In this document: piece after piece, positions 1-8,821 of the stretch
Layout of the letters: each line of letters opens with the position of its first letter
Numbering within the stretch: position 1 is the stretch's first letter
Source of the DNA: Pseudomonas sp. C1C7
GTDB taxonomy: Bacteria > Pseudomonadota > Gammaproteobacteria > Pseudomonadales > Pseudomonadaceae
Direction of reading: 5' to 3'
Length of the DNA stretch: 33,634 nucleotides
Assembly: GCF_013359595.1 (NCBI RefSeq)
Contig: NZ_JABFMP010000054.1
Span: 1-33,634 of the forward strand
The notes under the pieces: generated by a model
The model's input: only the letters and a program-made list of their open reading frames with translations
The model's database searches: none
What the model was told of the DNA's origin: nothing
Translations under genes and position numbers: made by a program

Positions 1-81
1 TTTTATATCTGCATTGTTCGATTTCATTCAATAAGTTCAAACTTAAAAGTCCAGGATTTATGTCGGTGCGGGACACTGGGC

Positions 82-675
82 ATGTCGGATGATTTCGAGA
101 TCGCTTTTGGCCGACGCCTGATCGAGGAAGTCGCCCGGATCGCACCGAAGCTGCGCCTGATCTTTCGCCAGACCCACAGCCAGATCGTCGGCGATGCCCT
201 GATGGAACGCAGCATCGACCTGGCGGTTGCCGCCGGCGGATTTGCCGAGCGCCTGCTCAGCCGTCAGGTGCTGGGTGAAGGGGGTTATGCGTGTTTGGTG
301 GACCCGCGCAGCCTGGCGCCAGGGCAGAACAGCATCGAACTTGCGCAATTCGTCGCCCGGGACCAAATCCTGGTGTCGTCGGGGGGCTTTATCGGGATTA
401 CCGATGAGGGGTTGGCGGCGCTGGGCCTGAGTCGTCGGGTCTGCGCCTCGACCACGCATTTTGCGGCATTGCCGCATCTGCTCAAGGGCAGTCAGGCGGT
501 GGCGACCATTCCCGCCCATGCGGCGCAAAGCATCGCCGCGCTCTGCGATCTGGCGCTGCTGCCCTGCCCCCTGGCGTTGCCGCGCTACCCGATCGAACTG
601 GGCTGGCGCACCAGCACCCAGCTCGATCCGGTGCTGGCCAAGGTGCGTGAGGCGATCGTCGCCAGTTTTGCCTAG
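82..675 (+). CDS. Truncated LysR-type regulator, effector-binding domain only
   Basis: The 197-residue product matches the periplasmic-binding-protein-like effector domain of LysR regulators. It opens with GMSDDFEIAFGRRL, the usual first strand and helix of that domain, and runs to a normal C-terminus. The winged helix-turn-helix and linker (about 90 residues in a full LysR of about 300) are absent. The frame is open leftwards to base 1, but bases 1-66 are AT-rich and translate to nothing LysR-like, so the coding similarity begins abruptly near base 66-80. As it stands the product could bind a ligand but not DNA. It is either a decayed gene cut by a deletion or insertion, or a junction artefact at the window edge. 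Start codon uncertain. Domain assignment is firm; function and target are unknown. Confidence 0.7.
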   Translation: MSDDFEIAFGRRLIEEVARIAPKLRLIFRQTHSQIVGDALMERSIDLAVAAGGFAERLLSRQVLGEGGYACLVDPRSLAPGQNSIELAQFVARDQILVSSGGFIGITDEGLAALGLSRRVCASTTHFAALPHLLKGSQAVATIPAHAAQSIAALCDLALLPCPLALPRYPIELGWRTSTQLDPVLAKVREAIVASFA

Positions 676-678
676 GGC

Positions 679-933
679 TTACTTGTTGGCGGCCATCAGG
701 CGATTGACTTCACTGCGCACCATATTCGAGAACTCGGGCGGCGACATGCCGTCCAGTTCGGCGCGAACCCACTCGGCCCACTTGCCCTTGCGCTTGGCAC
801 GCTCACCGAACAACCGCGCGGCCTCGCCCTTGGCTTTGCCCAGGTTGGATTGCCAGAGTTCGAACAGACGGGACTTCTCGTCCTCGATCTCCGCGCGCTC
901 GGCGAGGGTTTTTGCGGCCAGATTGAAGCTCAT
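679..933 (-). CDS. Small conserved hypothetical protein, helical and charged
   Basis: An 84-residue protein rich in Lys, Glu, Arg and Ala and predicted by eye to be mostly alpha-helical. It has a central lysine-rich stretch (KAKGEAARLFGERAKRKGKW) and a C-terminal segment SPPEFSNMVRSEVNRLM. There is no signal peptide or membrane segment, so it is probably cytoplasmic. The ATG is preceded by AGGAAA at good spacing. It lies tail to tail with the truncated LysR (3 bp gap) and is divergent from the DUF883 gene. I do not recognise a named domain and assign no function. The ribosome site, codon use and compact size support it as a real gene. Confidence 0.7.
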   Translation of the reverse strand: MSFNLAAKTLAERAEIEDEKSRLFELWQSNLGKAKGEAARLFGERAKRKGKWAEWVRAELDGMSPPEFSNMVRSEVNRLMAANK

Positions 934-1094
934 GGAAATTTCCTGCTGGGTAAATAGCCGACATCTTACACTGTAGGACGATTCCTCCTGCCGGGATTTT
1001 CTTCAGGCAGGGACCAATGCGCAAAATCGCTGCAACTTTTTCAAACGTCGCGCACTCCATTGTTCACTGTCACTTACCTGCAAGGAGTACTTCA

Positions 1095-1412
1095 ATGGCC
1101 CGCAAAACCGCCATGCAAGCCGCCGAAGATCAAATCAAGGACCAGGCCTTCAGCGAACTTCAGGCTCTGATCGAAGAGTCGGAAAAACTGCTCAAGAACA
1201 GTGCTTCACTGGTAGGAGAGGAAGCAGAGACCCTGCGCGGGCAGATCGCCCAGAAACTGCAGCAGGCAAAGGATTCGGTGACCAACGTGCGTGACCGCAC
1301 ACTGCCGGCGGTGGAAGCCACCGAAAGCTATATCGGCGGGCATCCGTGGCAGACCGTGGCCATATCGGCCGGGTTTGGGTTGGTGGTGGGGTTGTTGCTA
1401 GGCCGGCGTTGA
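1095..1412 (+). CDS. DUF883 family protein (ElaB/YqjD-like membrane anchor)
   Basis: A 105-residue protein with the DUF883 layout. Residues 1-75 form an amphipathic, coiled-coil-prone helix (KDQAFSELQALIEESEKLL...LRGQIAQKLQQAKDSV). A conserved GGHPWQTVAISAG segment follows, then one C-terminal membrane helix ending GLLLGRR. Characterised E. coli relatives (YqjD, ElaB) are inner-membrane, ribosome-associated, stationary-phase proteins; that role is family knowledge, not shown here. The ATG at 1095 was chosen over an in-frame upstream start at 1017 because AAGGAG lies at 1082-1087 and the homologous MARKTAMQAAEDQ sequence begins here. Confidence 0.85.
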   Translation: MARKTAMQAAEDQIKDQAFSELQALIEESEKLLKNSASLVGEEAETLRGQIAQKLQQAKDSVTNVRDRTLPAVEATESYIGGHPWQTVAISAGFGLVVGLLLGRR

Positions 1413-1453
1413 TCCCGCCCTCCACCGTGGTTCCAACCCTGAAATACATAACC

Positions 1454-1563
1454 TGTGGCGAGGGGGCTTGCTCCGTTGGACTGCGCAGCAGTCCCATCTT
1501 TTTGGGGCCGCTACGCGACCCAACGGGGCGGCGCGACGTTTCGACAAGCCCCCTCGCCACAAA
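1454..1563. repeat. REPIN-like inverted repeat between converging genes
   Basis: Perfect 17-bp arms at 1454-1470 and 1547-1563 (TGTGGCGAGGGGGCTTG and its reverse complement) enclose a smaller palindrome, GGACTGC-GCA-GCAGTCC, near 1477-1493. It sits between the DUF883 gene and the converging dpkA. The form is that of Pseudomonas REP doublets, which can also stop or stabilise transcripts. No T-tract follows, so an intrinsic terminator is not claimed. Confidence 0.8.
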
Positions 1564-1604
1564 GGCATCATTGCGAAAGTGTCATTGCAATTGAATCAAT
1601 GCGG

Positions 1605-2645
1605 TCAGTCCCCAGCGAGCTCCCGCAAATTCGCCAACGTCTGCCCATCCAGCACAATCCCGCTGACCTGCGACTTCGCCCGCTGGTGATGCCGGCGATC
1701 TCCCGGCAAGCGCTTCAATCCCACCCCATGCATCTGCCGCACCAGTTCCTGGCTGCGTTCGGCGAAGCTCAACCCGGCCGCTTTGCTCGGATCGATGACA
1801 ATCAGCAACTGACCGGTCCAAGGCGTCTTCGCACCCGGATGATTCTTCCAGTCGAACTCGAACGAAAAATTCCCGCCGGTCAACGCCGCCGCCAGCAACT
1901 CCACCATCATCGACAGCGCCGAGCCCTTGTGCCCGCCAAACGGCAACAGCGCGCCGCCTTCGAGAATCGCTTTCGGGTCCTGGGTCGGTTGACCCAAAGC
2001 GTCCACGCCCATGCCCGCCGGCAGACGTTCGCCCTTGCGTGCGGCAATCTGCACGTCGCCGTGGGCAATGGCGCTGGTGGCCAGGTCGAACACAATCGGG
2101 TCACCGTCGGCGCGAGGCGCGGCGAAAGCGATGGGGTTGGTGCCGAACAGCGGCCGGTCGGCGCCATGGGGCACCACGCAGGTCATGCTGTTGACCACGC
2201 TCAGGGCCACCAGCCCTTCATAGGCGAACGGCTCGACATCCGGCCACAGCGCGGCGAAATGGTGGGAGTTGCGGATGGCCAGCACCGCGATGCCGGCGCT
2301 ACGGGCCTTTTCCACCAGCAGATCCCGAGCCGCCTCCAGTGCCGGCTGGGCAAAGCCGTTGCCGGCATCGACCCGGACAAAACCCGAAGCCACATCCTCG
2401 ACCACCGGCACGGCCTTGCCGTTCACCCAGCCGCTCTGCAGCGTCGACACATACCCGGGAATCCGGAACACCCCGTGGCTGTGCGCACCGTCACGTTCGG
2501 CACCGGCGCAGTTTTGCGCCAGTACCCTGGCGACGTCCGCAGAGGTGCCGTGACGCAGGAATATCTTCTCAAGCAATGCCGTCAACTGGGCCAGTGACAG
2601 GCTTTGCGAGACAACAGCAGATTCAGGATGGAGTGGCGCAGACAT
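1605..2645 (-). CDS. dpkA: Delta1-piperideine-2-carboxylate / Delta1-pyrroline-2-carboxylate reductase
   Basis: A 346-residue member of the malate/L-sulfolactate dehydrogenase (LDH2) family, closely matching Pseudomonas DpkA. That NADPH-dependent enzyme reduces Delta1-piperideine-2-carboxylate to L-pipecolate (D-lysine catabolism) and Delta1-pyrroline-2-carboxylate to L-proline (hydroxyproline catabolism). Visible hallmarks are RDGAHSHGVFR at about 51-61 with the family's conserved catalytic His region, the NSHHFAALWPDVEPFA segment, VVPHGADRPLFGTNPIAFAAPR, and the near-invariant GGALLPFGGHKGSALSMMVE. Length is normal for the family and the product is cytoplasmic. The ATG has TGGAG upstream. 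The gene stands alone, so its substrate preference cannot be read from neighbours. Two direct repeats upstream may be an operator. Confidence 0.9.
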   Translation of the reverse strand: MSAPLHPESAVVSQSLSLAQLTALLEKIFLRHGTSADVARVLAQNCAGAERDGAHSHGVFRIPGYVSTLQSGWVNGKAVPVVEDVASGFVRVDAGNGFAQPALEAARDLLVEKARSAGIAVLAIRNSHHFAALWPDVEPFAYEGLVALSVVNSMTCVVPHGADRPLFGTNPIAFAAPRADGDPIVFDLATSAIAHGDVQIAARKGERLPAGMGVDALGQPTQDPKAILEGGALLPFGGHKGSALSMMVELLAAALTGGNFSFEFDWKNHPGAKTPWTGQLLIVIDPSKAAGLSFAERSQELVRQMHGVGLKRLPGDRRHHQRAKSQVSGIVLDGQTLANLRELAGD

Positions 2646-2661
2646 CTGAAGCTCCAGACTA

Positions 2662-2689
2662 ATTATTTTTTGGGCTCATTATTTTTTGG
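2662..2689 (-). promoter_or_regulatory. Direct repeat upstream of dpkA, candidate operator
   Basis: ATTATTTTTTGG occurs twice, at 2662-2673 and 2678-2689, with a 16-bp period. Read towards dpkA this gives CCAAAAAATAAT-gagc-CCAAAAAATAAT, ending 17 bp before the ATG. Perfect repetition in an AT-rich island just upstream of a catabolic gene suggests a regulator or promoter site. The binding protein is unknown. Confidence 0.4.
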
Positions 2690-2863
2690 AAAGCGCAACA
2701 GCGTATGTAGAGCGCCGATTAACGACGCGCGGCGAGTCACCTGTCAACCCCTCGCGAGCGACGCCCGTGCGTTATGTATCTACCGCCCGCACACTGGCAC
2801 CCGCTCCTAGTCTCGACGCCCCATTCACCGGTGCTGCACGCAGCACCCGCGCGAGACTCGCCA

Positions 2864-5800
2864 ATGACCACATCCCCCGCTCCACTGTTTTTCCCCGAGG
2901 CCCTGAAATCCTCCGATCGCTGGGCCGAACTGGGCAAAATCCACGGGCTCACACACAAGCAATTCCAATGGCTCAGCCACTTGAAGCTGCCCAGCCAAAA
3001 AAAACGCAGCGAACAAACGCCACCGATGCACGCCGAGCGCATTCAGGTCAGCTCCGGCAGTCTGTCGGTGCCACTGGCCGGCTGTTTCGTGCTGAGCGCC
3101 ACTCCCGACGACAAGGGCGAGATTCTTTACACCCCCCATGCCGGCATCAAGAAGTTCGCCAGCCGCACCGCCCTGTCCGACCACCTCCAGAAACAGTTGG
3201 ACAGCGCCGACGAAGACCACGACCTGCTGGCCTTCATGTCGTTATCCGCGCGTAAAACACTGGCGGCGGCCAGCGATATCAAGCTGACGTTCCAGACCAT
3301 CGACGGCGACATCTTCGAAGACCAGAGTGCCGTGATTCAAGGCGTTCAGCGCGAGAACGATCAGGCGATGATCGATGAGCTGCGCCAATTGCCGTCACTG
3401 AACGCACTGCTCGATTCACTGCTGCAAGCCTTGCTCAAGGCGGACCTTGCGCAAATGGATCAGCGCCGGACCCAGGCCGGTTTCTACATCGAGGCCGAGC
3501 CCGGGAACCCGGCGTCGCGTCACCTGACCCGCTCCATGTCCCTGAGCGAAGCGCTGCTGTGGTACTACCGTCATCAACGCTGGCCCGTCGGCGAGCACGT
3601 AGAATTCACCCACCCGCAAAGAGCCGCGCAGGCCGCCGATCAACAGCGCTGGGACGCTGCAATCAAACGCGCCGCCGACAGCCTGAACGGCCAGTTGTCC
3701 GCGCAGATCCAGCACTTCTGGAACGAAGCGAGCGTCGACGGCGCAACACGACGGGCATTTTTCGCACGGGCGATCGTGGAAAAGGCCCGCGCCGATCTGT
3801 TGCTCAAACGCGAGAACAGCGTCATCACCCCGCAACAGTGGCACGCCTTGCAACACCTGATCGAGCCTGCCACCCACTCCTCACTGACCCTGGAAACCGT
3901 GCGCCTGTGGGAATACCGGCCCAACGCGGTCGAACTCTCCGGCTCGCTGATGATCAGCCAAGACAGCTCCAACGCCTTTCTGTACACCCCCGCCAAAGGC
4001 TTGCAGGTGCTCAAGGACTACGCGGACCTCAAGGCCACCCTGCGCAAAAAGACCATGGAAGCCGGCCACGACGATGAACTCTATGACCTGATGAGCCTGG
4101 AAGAACGCAGCCTGTTCATCGGTTTCGACCAGGCGCAAGTCTCGGGCGCGGTGGTCAACGGTGCGGTGTTCACCACGTTGTTCGAAGCGATCATCGGCAA
4201 ACAGCTGCAAAACCTCGAATATGCCTTCCAGGTGTTCCGCAACAGCGACGGCGAGGTGAACATCCAGGCGTATTTCGACAAGGCGCTGGATATTCGCGCC
4301 ATGATCGGCGAACAGCTGCTGGCACTCGACAGCCAGGGGCGCTGGAGCACCCGCCCCATTGCCTCGGGCGCGCAGCCGTCGCTGGTCTTGCGGGATACGG
4401 CGGACGGTTACGTGAAAACCTTTCTCGCCGTCGATCTGCCGGTGCGTGGCGAAATTGCCGCGCAACCGCTGGGCAATCTGGCGCTGCAACGCCAGTACCT
4501 GGAGTCTGCAAGGTCACAGCTGGCCCAGGCCTTCGCCGTTGCCTTGCGCGGGGAAGCGGCGTTGCGCGAGATGAGCGGCAGCCTGCGCAACGCCGACTGG
4601 TACATCGTCGACACGGTTTTCAACCCGGACCGGCCGGACCGCAAAAGTCGCCCCGCCATTCGCGGTTTCTATCCCGATGCTTTCTCGCTGGTCCTTGAAT
4701 GTTCTGGTGAGAAAGAGCCAATGCTGCTGGCCAACTGCGTGCTGCTGACCGAACGTGGCGGACTCGACACGGAGCATTCCGGGCGGGCGATTTTGTGGGC
4801 ACCGGGGACCGGTCTGGAGGTTTTCAAAACCGTCGCCAGTGCGCGACAACAGTTGAATCAGCGCCTGCTCGATCCTGAAAAACGCCTGGGCCTGCTGGAA
4901 AATCTGCGCCCTGCCCAGCGCAAATTCCATCGCCGCTATTCGCTCGATTCGCTGCAGCTGATTCAAGGCAACGTCCTGCAGCACATCGCCCAGTCAACCA
5001 TCGAGCTGTTTCTGGCGCGCAGCGAGCACATCCGCTCGATGAAATTGCCCAGTGCCAAGGAATATCAGGCACTCAGGGCCTTGGCGCAGGCCGGTATCGA
5101 TACCAACTCAAGCAGAGCCACCTGGATCGCCCAAGCCATCAGCCAGCAACAATCGATGCCCGCGTGGCTGGGTCTGGCGCCGGTGGATGAGCAGAAACTG
5201 CACGTCGAGTTGCTGCAGCAGTACCGCAACAACGTCAGCGACGACAAGGATTACCTGCATGGCGTGCAGACACTGGAAGACTACGTTCGACAGACCTTGC
5301 AAACCTTGCTGGCGACGCGCTTCCCCAAAACCTCCGTGGATCCCGATCTGATCGAGATCACGCCCCGGCTGGCTCTGGCGGGACCTGCGCAAACCCTGAC
5401 CCAATTCGCCCTGAACCACGTCAATATCGCCCAGGGCACAGGCTTTCGGGTCACGGCCAAAGCCCCGCAAAAAATGCCGGAAGGCTTGAATCAGGCCGCC
5501 GTCACTCAATTGCTGCTGTCGTTGAACATCCATGGCGATTACGCAAAAAAGGTCACGGACGCCTTGTCCGGCACCGACGCCGCGCCGCGACAATTGCGCT
5601 TCGTAAAACAGTTGCCCTGGCAATTGCTGCAACATGCCCACGCCCTGAAACTGCAACGTCAGCTGTCCTCCAGCGCGTTCGATCTGATCCTGCAGGTGCT
5701 GGACATGCCGGACGCCACCGCCCGGGCGGTGGTGACAGGCGCTCACGCCATCGTCCGGCCCCTGGAACTGATCAAGACCGCCGGCGCCAAGCCCGTGCAG

Positions 5801-7645
5801 AGTCGAGGCCTGTACGTGATCAACCCTGATACCGCCAAACAGGGGCCTTACATCCTCTACGCGCCCTATTCGCCAGGCTCGTTGTTCACCGAGTTCGACA
5901 GCGAAGCCGATCTGGTCTCGGCGCTCAATACGCCGGGCTCCTTGCGCGAACTGCTGATTCGCCGGCTGCCGGACAGTGAGCAGGTGCCCTTCCAGAACCT
6001 GCTCAAATCCAGTCTCGGCGAGACCAGCGAAATCACCCTCGCGTCATCGCCGATTGACGGTCATCTACTCACGCAACTGTTCAAGGACAACACCCAGCTG
6101 CTGACTCAGATGCTCGCCAGCCAGTCCCAGACAACAGGGCAATCGGACTGGGAGGCGGTCAGGCAACTGTTCAGTTCCGGCATCAAGCGCGCCTCCGGCC
6201 TGTTGCCCGGCAAACTCGGCTACATCCGTTTCCTCTGGCAAGCCTTCGATGACTTCAGCGACTCGGCCGAAGCCTTGCAGGGTCAACGCTGGACGCGCGC
6301 CATCAAGCGTTTCATCGACGGTACGGCGCAGATGGTGAGCCTGGGTGAGTTGTCGCCGCAGGAGGTTTCCGACAGCCCGCCTGCGTCAGCGACTATCCCC
6401 GTCAAGACTCCGCTGCGCGACCCGCAATGGGGACGGAACGAACCGACGGCGCCGATGCGTACTCTGCTGCAGCCTTTCGAAGCGTCGACTCTGGCCTTGA
6501 AGGACTTGCGCAAGGACACCACTGAAGGCACCTGGCTCGACCCTGCCACGAAGCTGCGATATGCCGCTGTCGCCGGCAAGGTCTACGAGGTCGCCAAACC
6601 CGGCGCTGTCCTGCAAATCAGTCACGCGGCAAAGAAAGGCCCGGCGCTCTTGAAGTCACCCGGCGGACAATGGGTGCTGGCCCCGGACCGCCACACGGTG
6701 CACGACGGCAAGGCCTTGTCGAAGATGCTCAACGAATACGCGGCGGACCGCACCGTACGCCGCACCTTCAATATCGAAGCCCAGGGCATGATGAGCATCC
6801 GCTTCAATTACCCGGAAAAGGCCCGCACGATCATTCAGGCCATCGATCTGGCGCGTTTTTATGCCTTCAATAGCCTGCACAACCTGGCCCAGGCCCGGAG
6901 CCTGCAACAAGGCACGCGACTGGACGGCTTGCTCAGGGTTTTCTTTGACGTGCCCAAGGTGGATATCAGCCTGCTGGACAAGATCGGCAAGGCCGTCATC
7001 CCGCTGTGCAAAGCCCTGGTGGACCCCAACGAAGAGTTGCTGAACACCGAGCGTTTTGTCGTCGGCTCGATGCGCGAGGCGGACGACAGGACCAGCGCGT
7101 TCGTGATCGACGACGATGAGCGCAAACAGGTGCATTTCTCCGACGCCTTTTTCAACCCCCAATTGGAAATCTACCAAGGCTTTCTCACTGAACCCTTCGA
7201 CATCGACGGGCATGCCCAGGCCGCCATCCTCATCCACGAGTTTTCGCATATCTTTTCAAAAACCCTGGACATGTCCTATCTGGAAGCGAGACGGCCCTTC
7301 AGCGATTTGATCGCCGAGCAAACCAGCCTCGGCGCGCAGATGAAGAGCACCCAGGAGAGCTTCCAGCGCACGGCCTTGTCCCAGGCGACGCCGCGAGAAC
7401 AGCTGTTCGCGCGCTGGAACAACCAACTCAAAGCCTGGATCAGCCTGGATGCGATCGAGGGCATCGAACACGTGGGCAACGAAATCCTGAAGATAACCGC
7501 CAGCAAGACCATGGAAGAGGCACGAAGCGCATTCCGTAACCCGGTCAATCCGGATGCGCGCATCGCCGTCATCCTGCGCAACGCCGATTCGGTCGCGCAC
7601 CTGATCTGCCAGATGGGCCGCCAGCTGGACCCGGCCGCTTCCTGA
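2864..7645 (+). CDS. Giant dermonecrotic-toxin-like (DUF6543-type) protein with C-terminal HExxH motif
   Basis: A 1593-residue protein with no signal peptide or evident membrane helix. Its architecture resembles the very large dermonecrotic-toxin/DUF6543 proteins common in plant- and soil-associated Pseudomonas; this identification is by pattern, not alignment. At least four copies of a short module recur: ILYTPHAGIKKF (about residue 87), FLYTPAKGLQVL (372), ILWAPGTGLEVF (643) and ILYAPYSPGSLF (997). Each is followed by a helix with spaced leucines. The C-terminal 250 residues contain ILIHEFSH with His1458, Glu1459 and His1462, then TLDMSY with Asp1469. This is like the HExxH...TxDxxY zinc site of Lys-specific (M35-type) metallopeptidases. 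ATG 2864 is preferred over ATG 2774 because the 30 extra residues look non-coding, but both ribosome sites are weak. No immunity or chaperone gene is adjacent. Secretion route and target are unknown. Confidence 0.75.
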   Translation: MTTSPAPLFFPEALKSSDRWAELGKIHGLTHKQFQWLSHLKLPSQKKRSEQTPPMHAERIQVSSGSLSVPLAGCFVLSATPDDKGEILYTPHAGIKKFASRTALSDHLQKQLDSADEDHDLLAFMSLSARKTLAAASDIKLTFQTIDGDIFEDQSAVIQGVQRENDQAMIDELRQLPSLNALLDSLLQALLKADLAQMDQRRTQAGFYIEAEPGNPASRHLTRSMSLSEALLWYYRHQRWPVGEHVEFTHPQRAAQAADQQRWDAAIKRAADSLNGQLSAQIQHFWNEASVDGATRRAFFARAIVEKARADLLLKRENSVITPQQWHALQHLIEPATHSSLTLETVRLWEYRPNAVELSGSLMISQDSSNAFLYTPAKGLQVLKDYADLKATLRKKTMEAGHDDELYDLMSLEERSLFIGFDQAQVSGAVVNGAVFTTLFEAIIGKQLQNLEYAFQVFRNSDGEVNIQAYFDKALDIRAMIGEQLLALDSQGRWSTRPIASGAQPSLVLRDTADGYVKTFLAVDLPVRGEIAAQPLGNLALQRQYLESARSQLAQAFAVALRGEAALREMSGSLRNADWYIVDTVFNPDRPDRKSRPAIRGFYPDAFSLVLECSGEKEPMLLANCVLLTERGGLDTEHSGRAILWAPGTGLEVFKTVASARQQLNQRLLDPEKRLGLLENLRPAQRKFHRRYSLDSLQLIQGNVLQHIAQSTIELFLARSEHIRSMKLPSAKEYQALRALAQAGIDTNSSRATWIAQAISQQQSMPAWLGLAPVDEQKLHVELLQQYRNNVSDDKDYLHGVQTLEDYVRQTLQTLLATRFPKTSVDPDLIEITPRLALAGPAQTLTQFALNHVNIAQGTGFRVTAKAPQKMPEGLNQAAVTQLLLSLNIHGDYAKKVTDALSGTDAAPRQLRFVKQLPWQLLQHAHALKLQRQLSSSAFDLILQVLDMPDATARAVVTGAHAIVRPLELIKTAGAKPVQSRGLYVINPDTAKQGPYILYAPYSPGSLFTEFDSEADLVSALNTPGSLRELLIRRLPDSEQVPFQNLLKSSLGETSEITLASSPIDGHLLTQLFKDNTQLLTQMLASQSQTTGQSDWEAVRQLFSSGIKRASGLLPGKLGYIRFLWQAFDDFSDSAEALQGQRWTRAIKRFIDGTAQMVSLGELSPQEVSDSPPASATIPVKTPLRDPQWGRNEPTAPMRTLLQPFEASTLALKDLRKDTTEGTWLDPATKLRYAAVAGKVYEVAKPGAVLQISHAAKKGPALLKSPGGQWVLAPDRHTVHDGKALSKMLNEYAADRTVRRTFNIEAQGMMSIRFNYPEKARTIIQAIDLARFYAFNSLHNLAQARSLQQGTRLDGLLRVFFDVPKVDISLLDKIGKAVIPLCKALVDPNEELLNTERFVVGSMREADDRTSAFVIDDDERKQVHFSDAFFNPQLEIYQGFLTEPFDIDGHAQAAILIHEFSHIFSKTLDMSYLEARRPFSDLIAEQTSLGAQMKSTQESFQRTALSQATPREQLFARWNNQLKAWISLDAIEGIEHVGNEILKITASKTMEEARSAFRNPVNPDARIAVILRNADSVAHLICQMGRQLDPAAS

Positions 7646-7654
7646 TGACTCCCC

Positions 7655-7680
7655 CTGCAGGAGCGAGCTTGCTCCTGCAG
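7655..7680. repeat. Single REP hairpin after the toxin-like gene
   Basis: A perfect 10-bp stem, CTGCAGGAGC / GCTCCTGCAG, with loop GAGCTT starts 10 bp after the stop codon. No T-tract follows. This is a Pseudomonas REP half-unit that may also act as a transcript end or stabiliser. Confidence 0.7.
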
Positions 7681-7788
7681 TGGGAGGCGGAAATCAGCAA
7701 ATATCGGTACAGTTGATGGGAAAATGCCATGACCGATGTTCTCGCCAGCGGTCCTCACGGTTAGAATGGCCGAAATCAGGATGAGTCA

Positions 7789-8808
7789 ATGACCGACCAC
7801 TCTCTCTCCCAAGCCGAATACGACGCCATCACCGATGCCGCTGCGCACTGGTGCATGCGTCTGCACGCCGAAGACTGCACACCGCAGGAGCGCCTGGCGT
7901 TCGAGCAGTGGCTCGATGCCCATCCGCTGCATGCGTTCGAATACGAAGCCATGCTGGAAATCTGGGAAGTCGCCGGGGATTTGCCGCGGCCGGAACCGGT
8001 GGTCGTGCCGCTGGTTCAACAGCCGATCGCCAAAGCCAGGCCCCGGACAGCCTGGCAAACCTACGGCATGGCCGCCGCCGTGTGCGCCATCGCCCTGCCG
8101 CTGGCCGCGTTCAGTGGCTGGAATCTGGGCTGGCTGCCCAATTCGTATCAGCACTTCGCCGCCACCGACAGCGTGCGTCTGGTGACCTTGAAGGACGGCA
8201 GCCAGGTCGAGTTGAACCTGGGCAGCGAGCTGACCTGGAGCAATTACAAGGATCATCGTCAGGTCACCCTGAACAAGGGCGAGGCGTTCTTCAGCGTCAG
8301 TCACGACACCCGCCACCCGTTCATCGTCAAGGCAGCCGAAGGCCGGATCCGGGTTACCGGGACCCAATTCAACGTCTGGATGTATGAAGATCAGGTCAAG
8401 GTCAACCTGATCGAGGGCTCGGTACTGGTCAGCAGCAACGACGATCTGCCGGGGGACGGCTTGCGCCTCGGCCCGTCGATGCAGGCCAGTTACCGCCATG
8501 GCGATTACATTCCACGGATCAGCCAGACCTACGACAACGACAGTTCGCTGGCCTGGCGCAGCGGCAAGCTGGTGCTGGATAACCTGGCGCTGAACGAAGC
8601 CCTGCCGCTGATCAACCGCTATCTGGAAACGCCATTGATGGTGGCCGACAACAGCACCGGCGCCATCCGCATCGGCGGCATCTACAACATCAAGGAACTC
8701 GACAGCCTGGTGGCCACCTTGCCCAAGGTGCTGCCGGTGTACCTGACGCGCAACAAGGAAGGTAATCCGGTCATCAACTCCATTCCGCAGCGCACGCCCA
8801 AAAGCTGA
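7789..8808 (+). CDS. FecR-family anti-sigma/sensor protein, possible FpvR
   Basis: A 339-residue FecR-type transmembrane regulator. Residues 1-65 form the cytoplasmic anti-sigma domain (AAAHWCMRLHAEDCTPQERLAFEQWLDAHPLHAFEYEAM, with the typical W-x-x-R-L...E-R-x-x-F-x-x-W-L pattern). One membrane helix lies at about 91-110. The periplasmic FecR domain follows at about 125-220 (SVRLVTLKDGSQVELNLGSEL...GEAFFSV...RIRVTGTQFNVW), then a C-terminal STN-like part. FecR proteins pass a siderophore-receptor signal to an ECF sigma factor. No sigma gene or TonB receptor is adjacent. Proximity to pvdQ and a Fur-like gene suggests FpvR, the partner of PvdS/FpvI in pyoverdine signalling. That name is inference, so no symbol is given. 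AGGA precedes the ATG. Confidence 0.88.
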   Translation: MTDHSLSQAEYDAITDAAAHWCMRLHAEDCTPQERLAFEQWLDAHPLHAFEYEAMLEIWEVAGDLPRPEPVVVPLVQQPIAKARPRTAWQTYGMAAAVCAIALPLAAFSGWNLGWLPNSYQHFAATDSVRLVTLKDGSQVELNLGSELTWSNYKDHRQVTLNKGEAFFSVSHDTRHPFIVKAAEGRIRVTGTQFNVWMYEDQVKVNLIEGSVLVSSNDDLPGDGLRLGPSMQASYRHGDYIPRISQTYDNDSSLAWRSGKLVLDNLALNEALPLINRYLETPLMVADNSTGAIRIGGIYNIKELDSLVATLPKVLPVYLTRNKEGNPVINSIPQRTPKS

Positions 8809-8821
8809 GGCAACGCCACAC

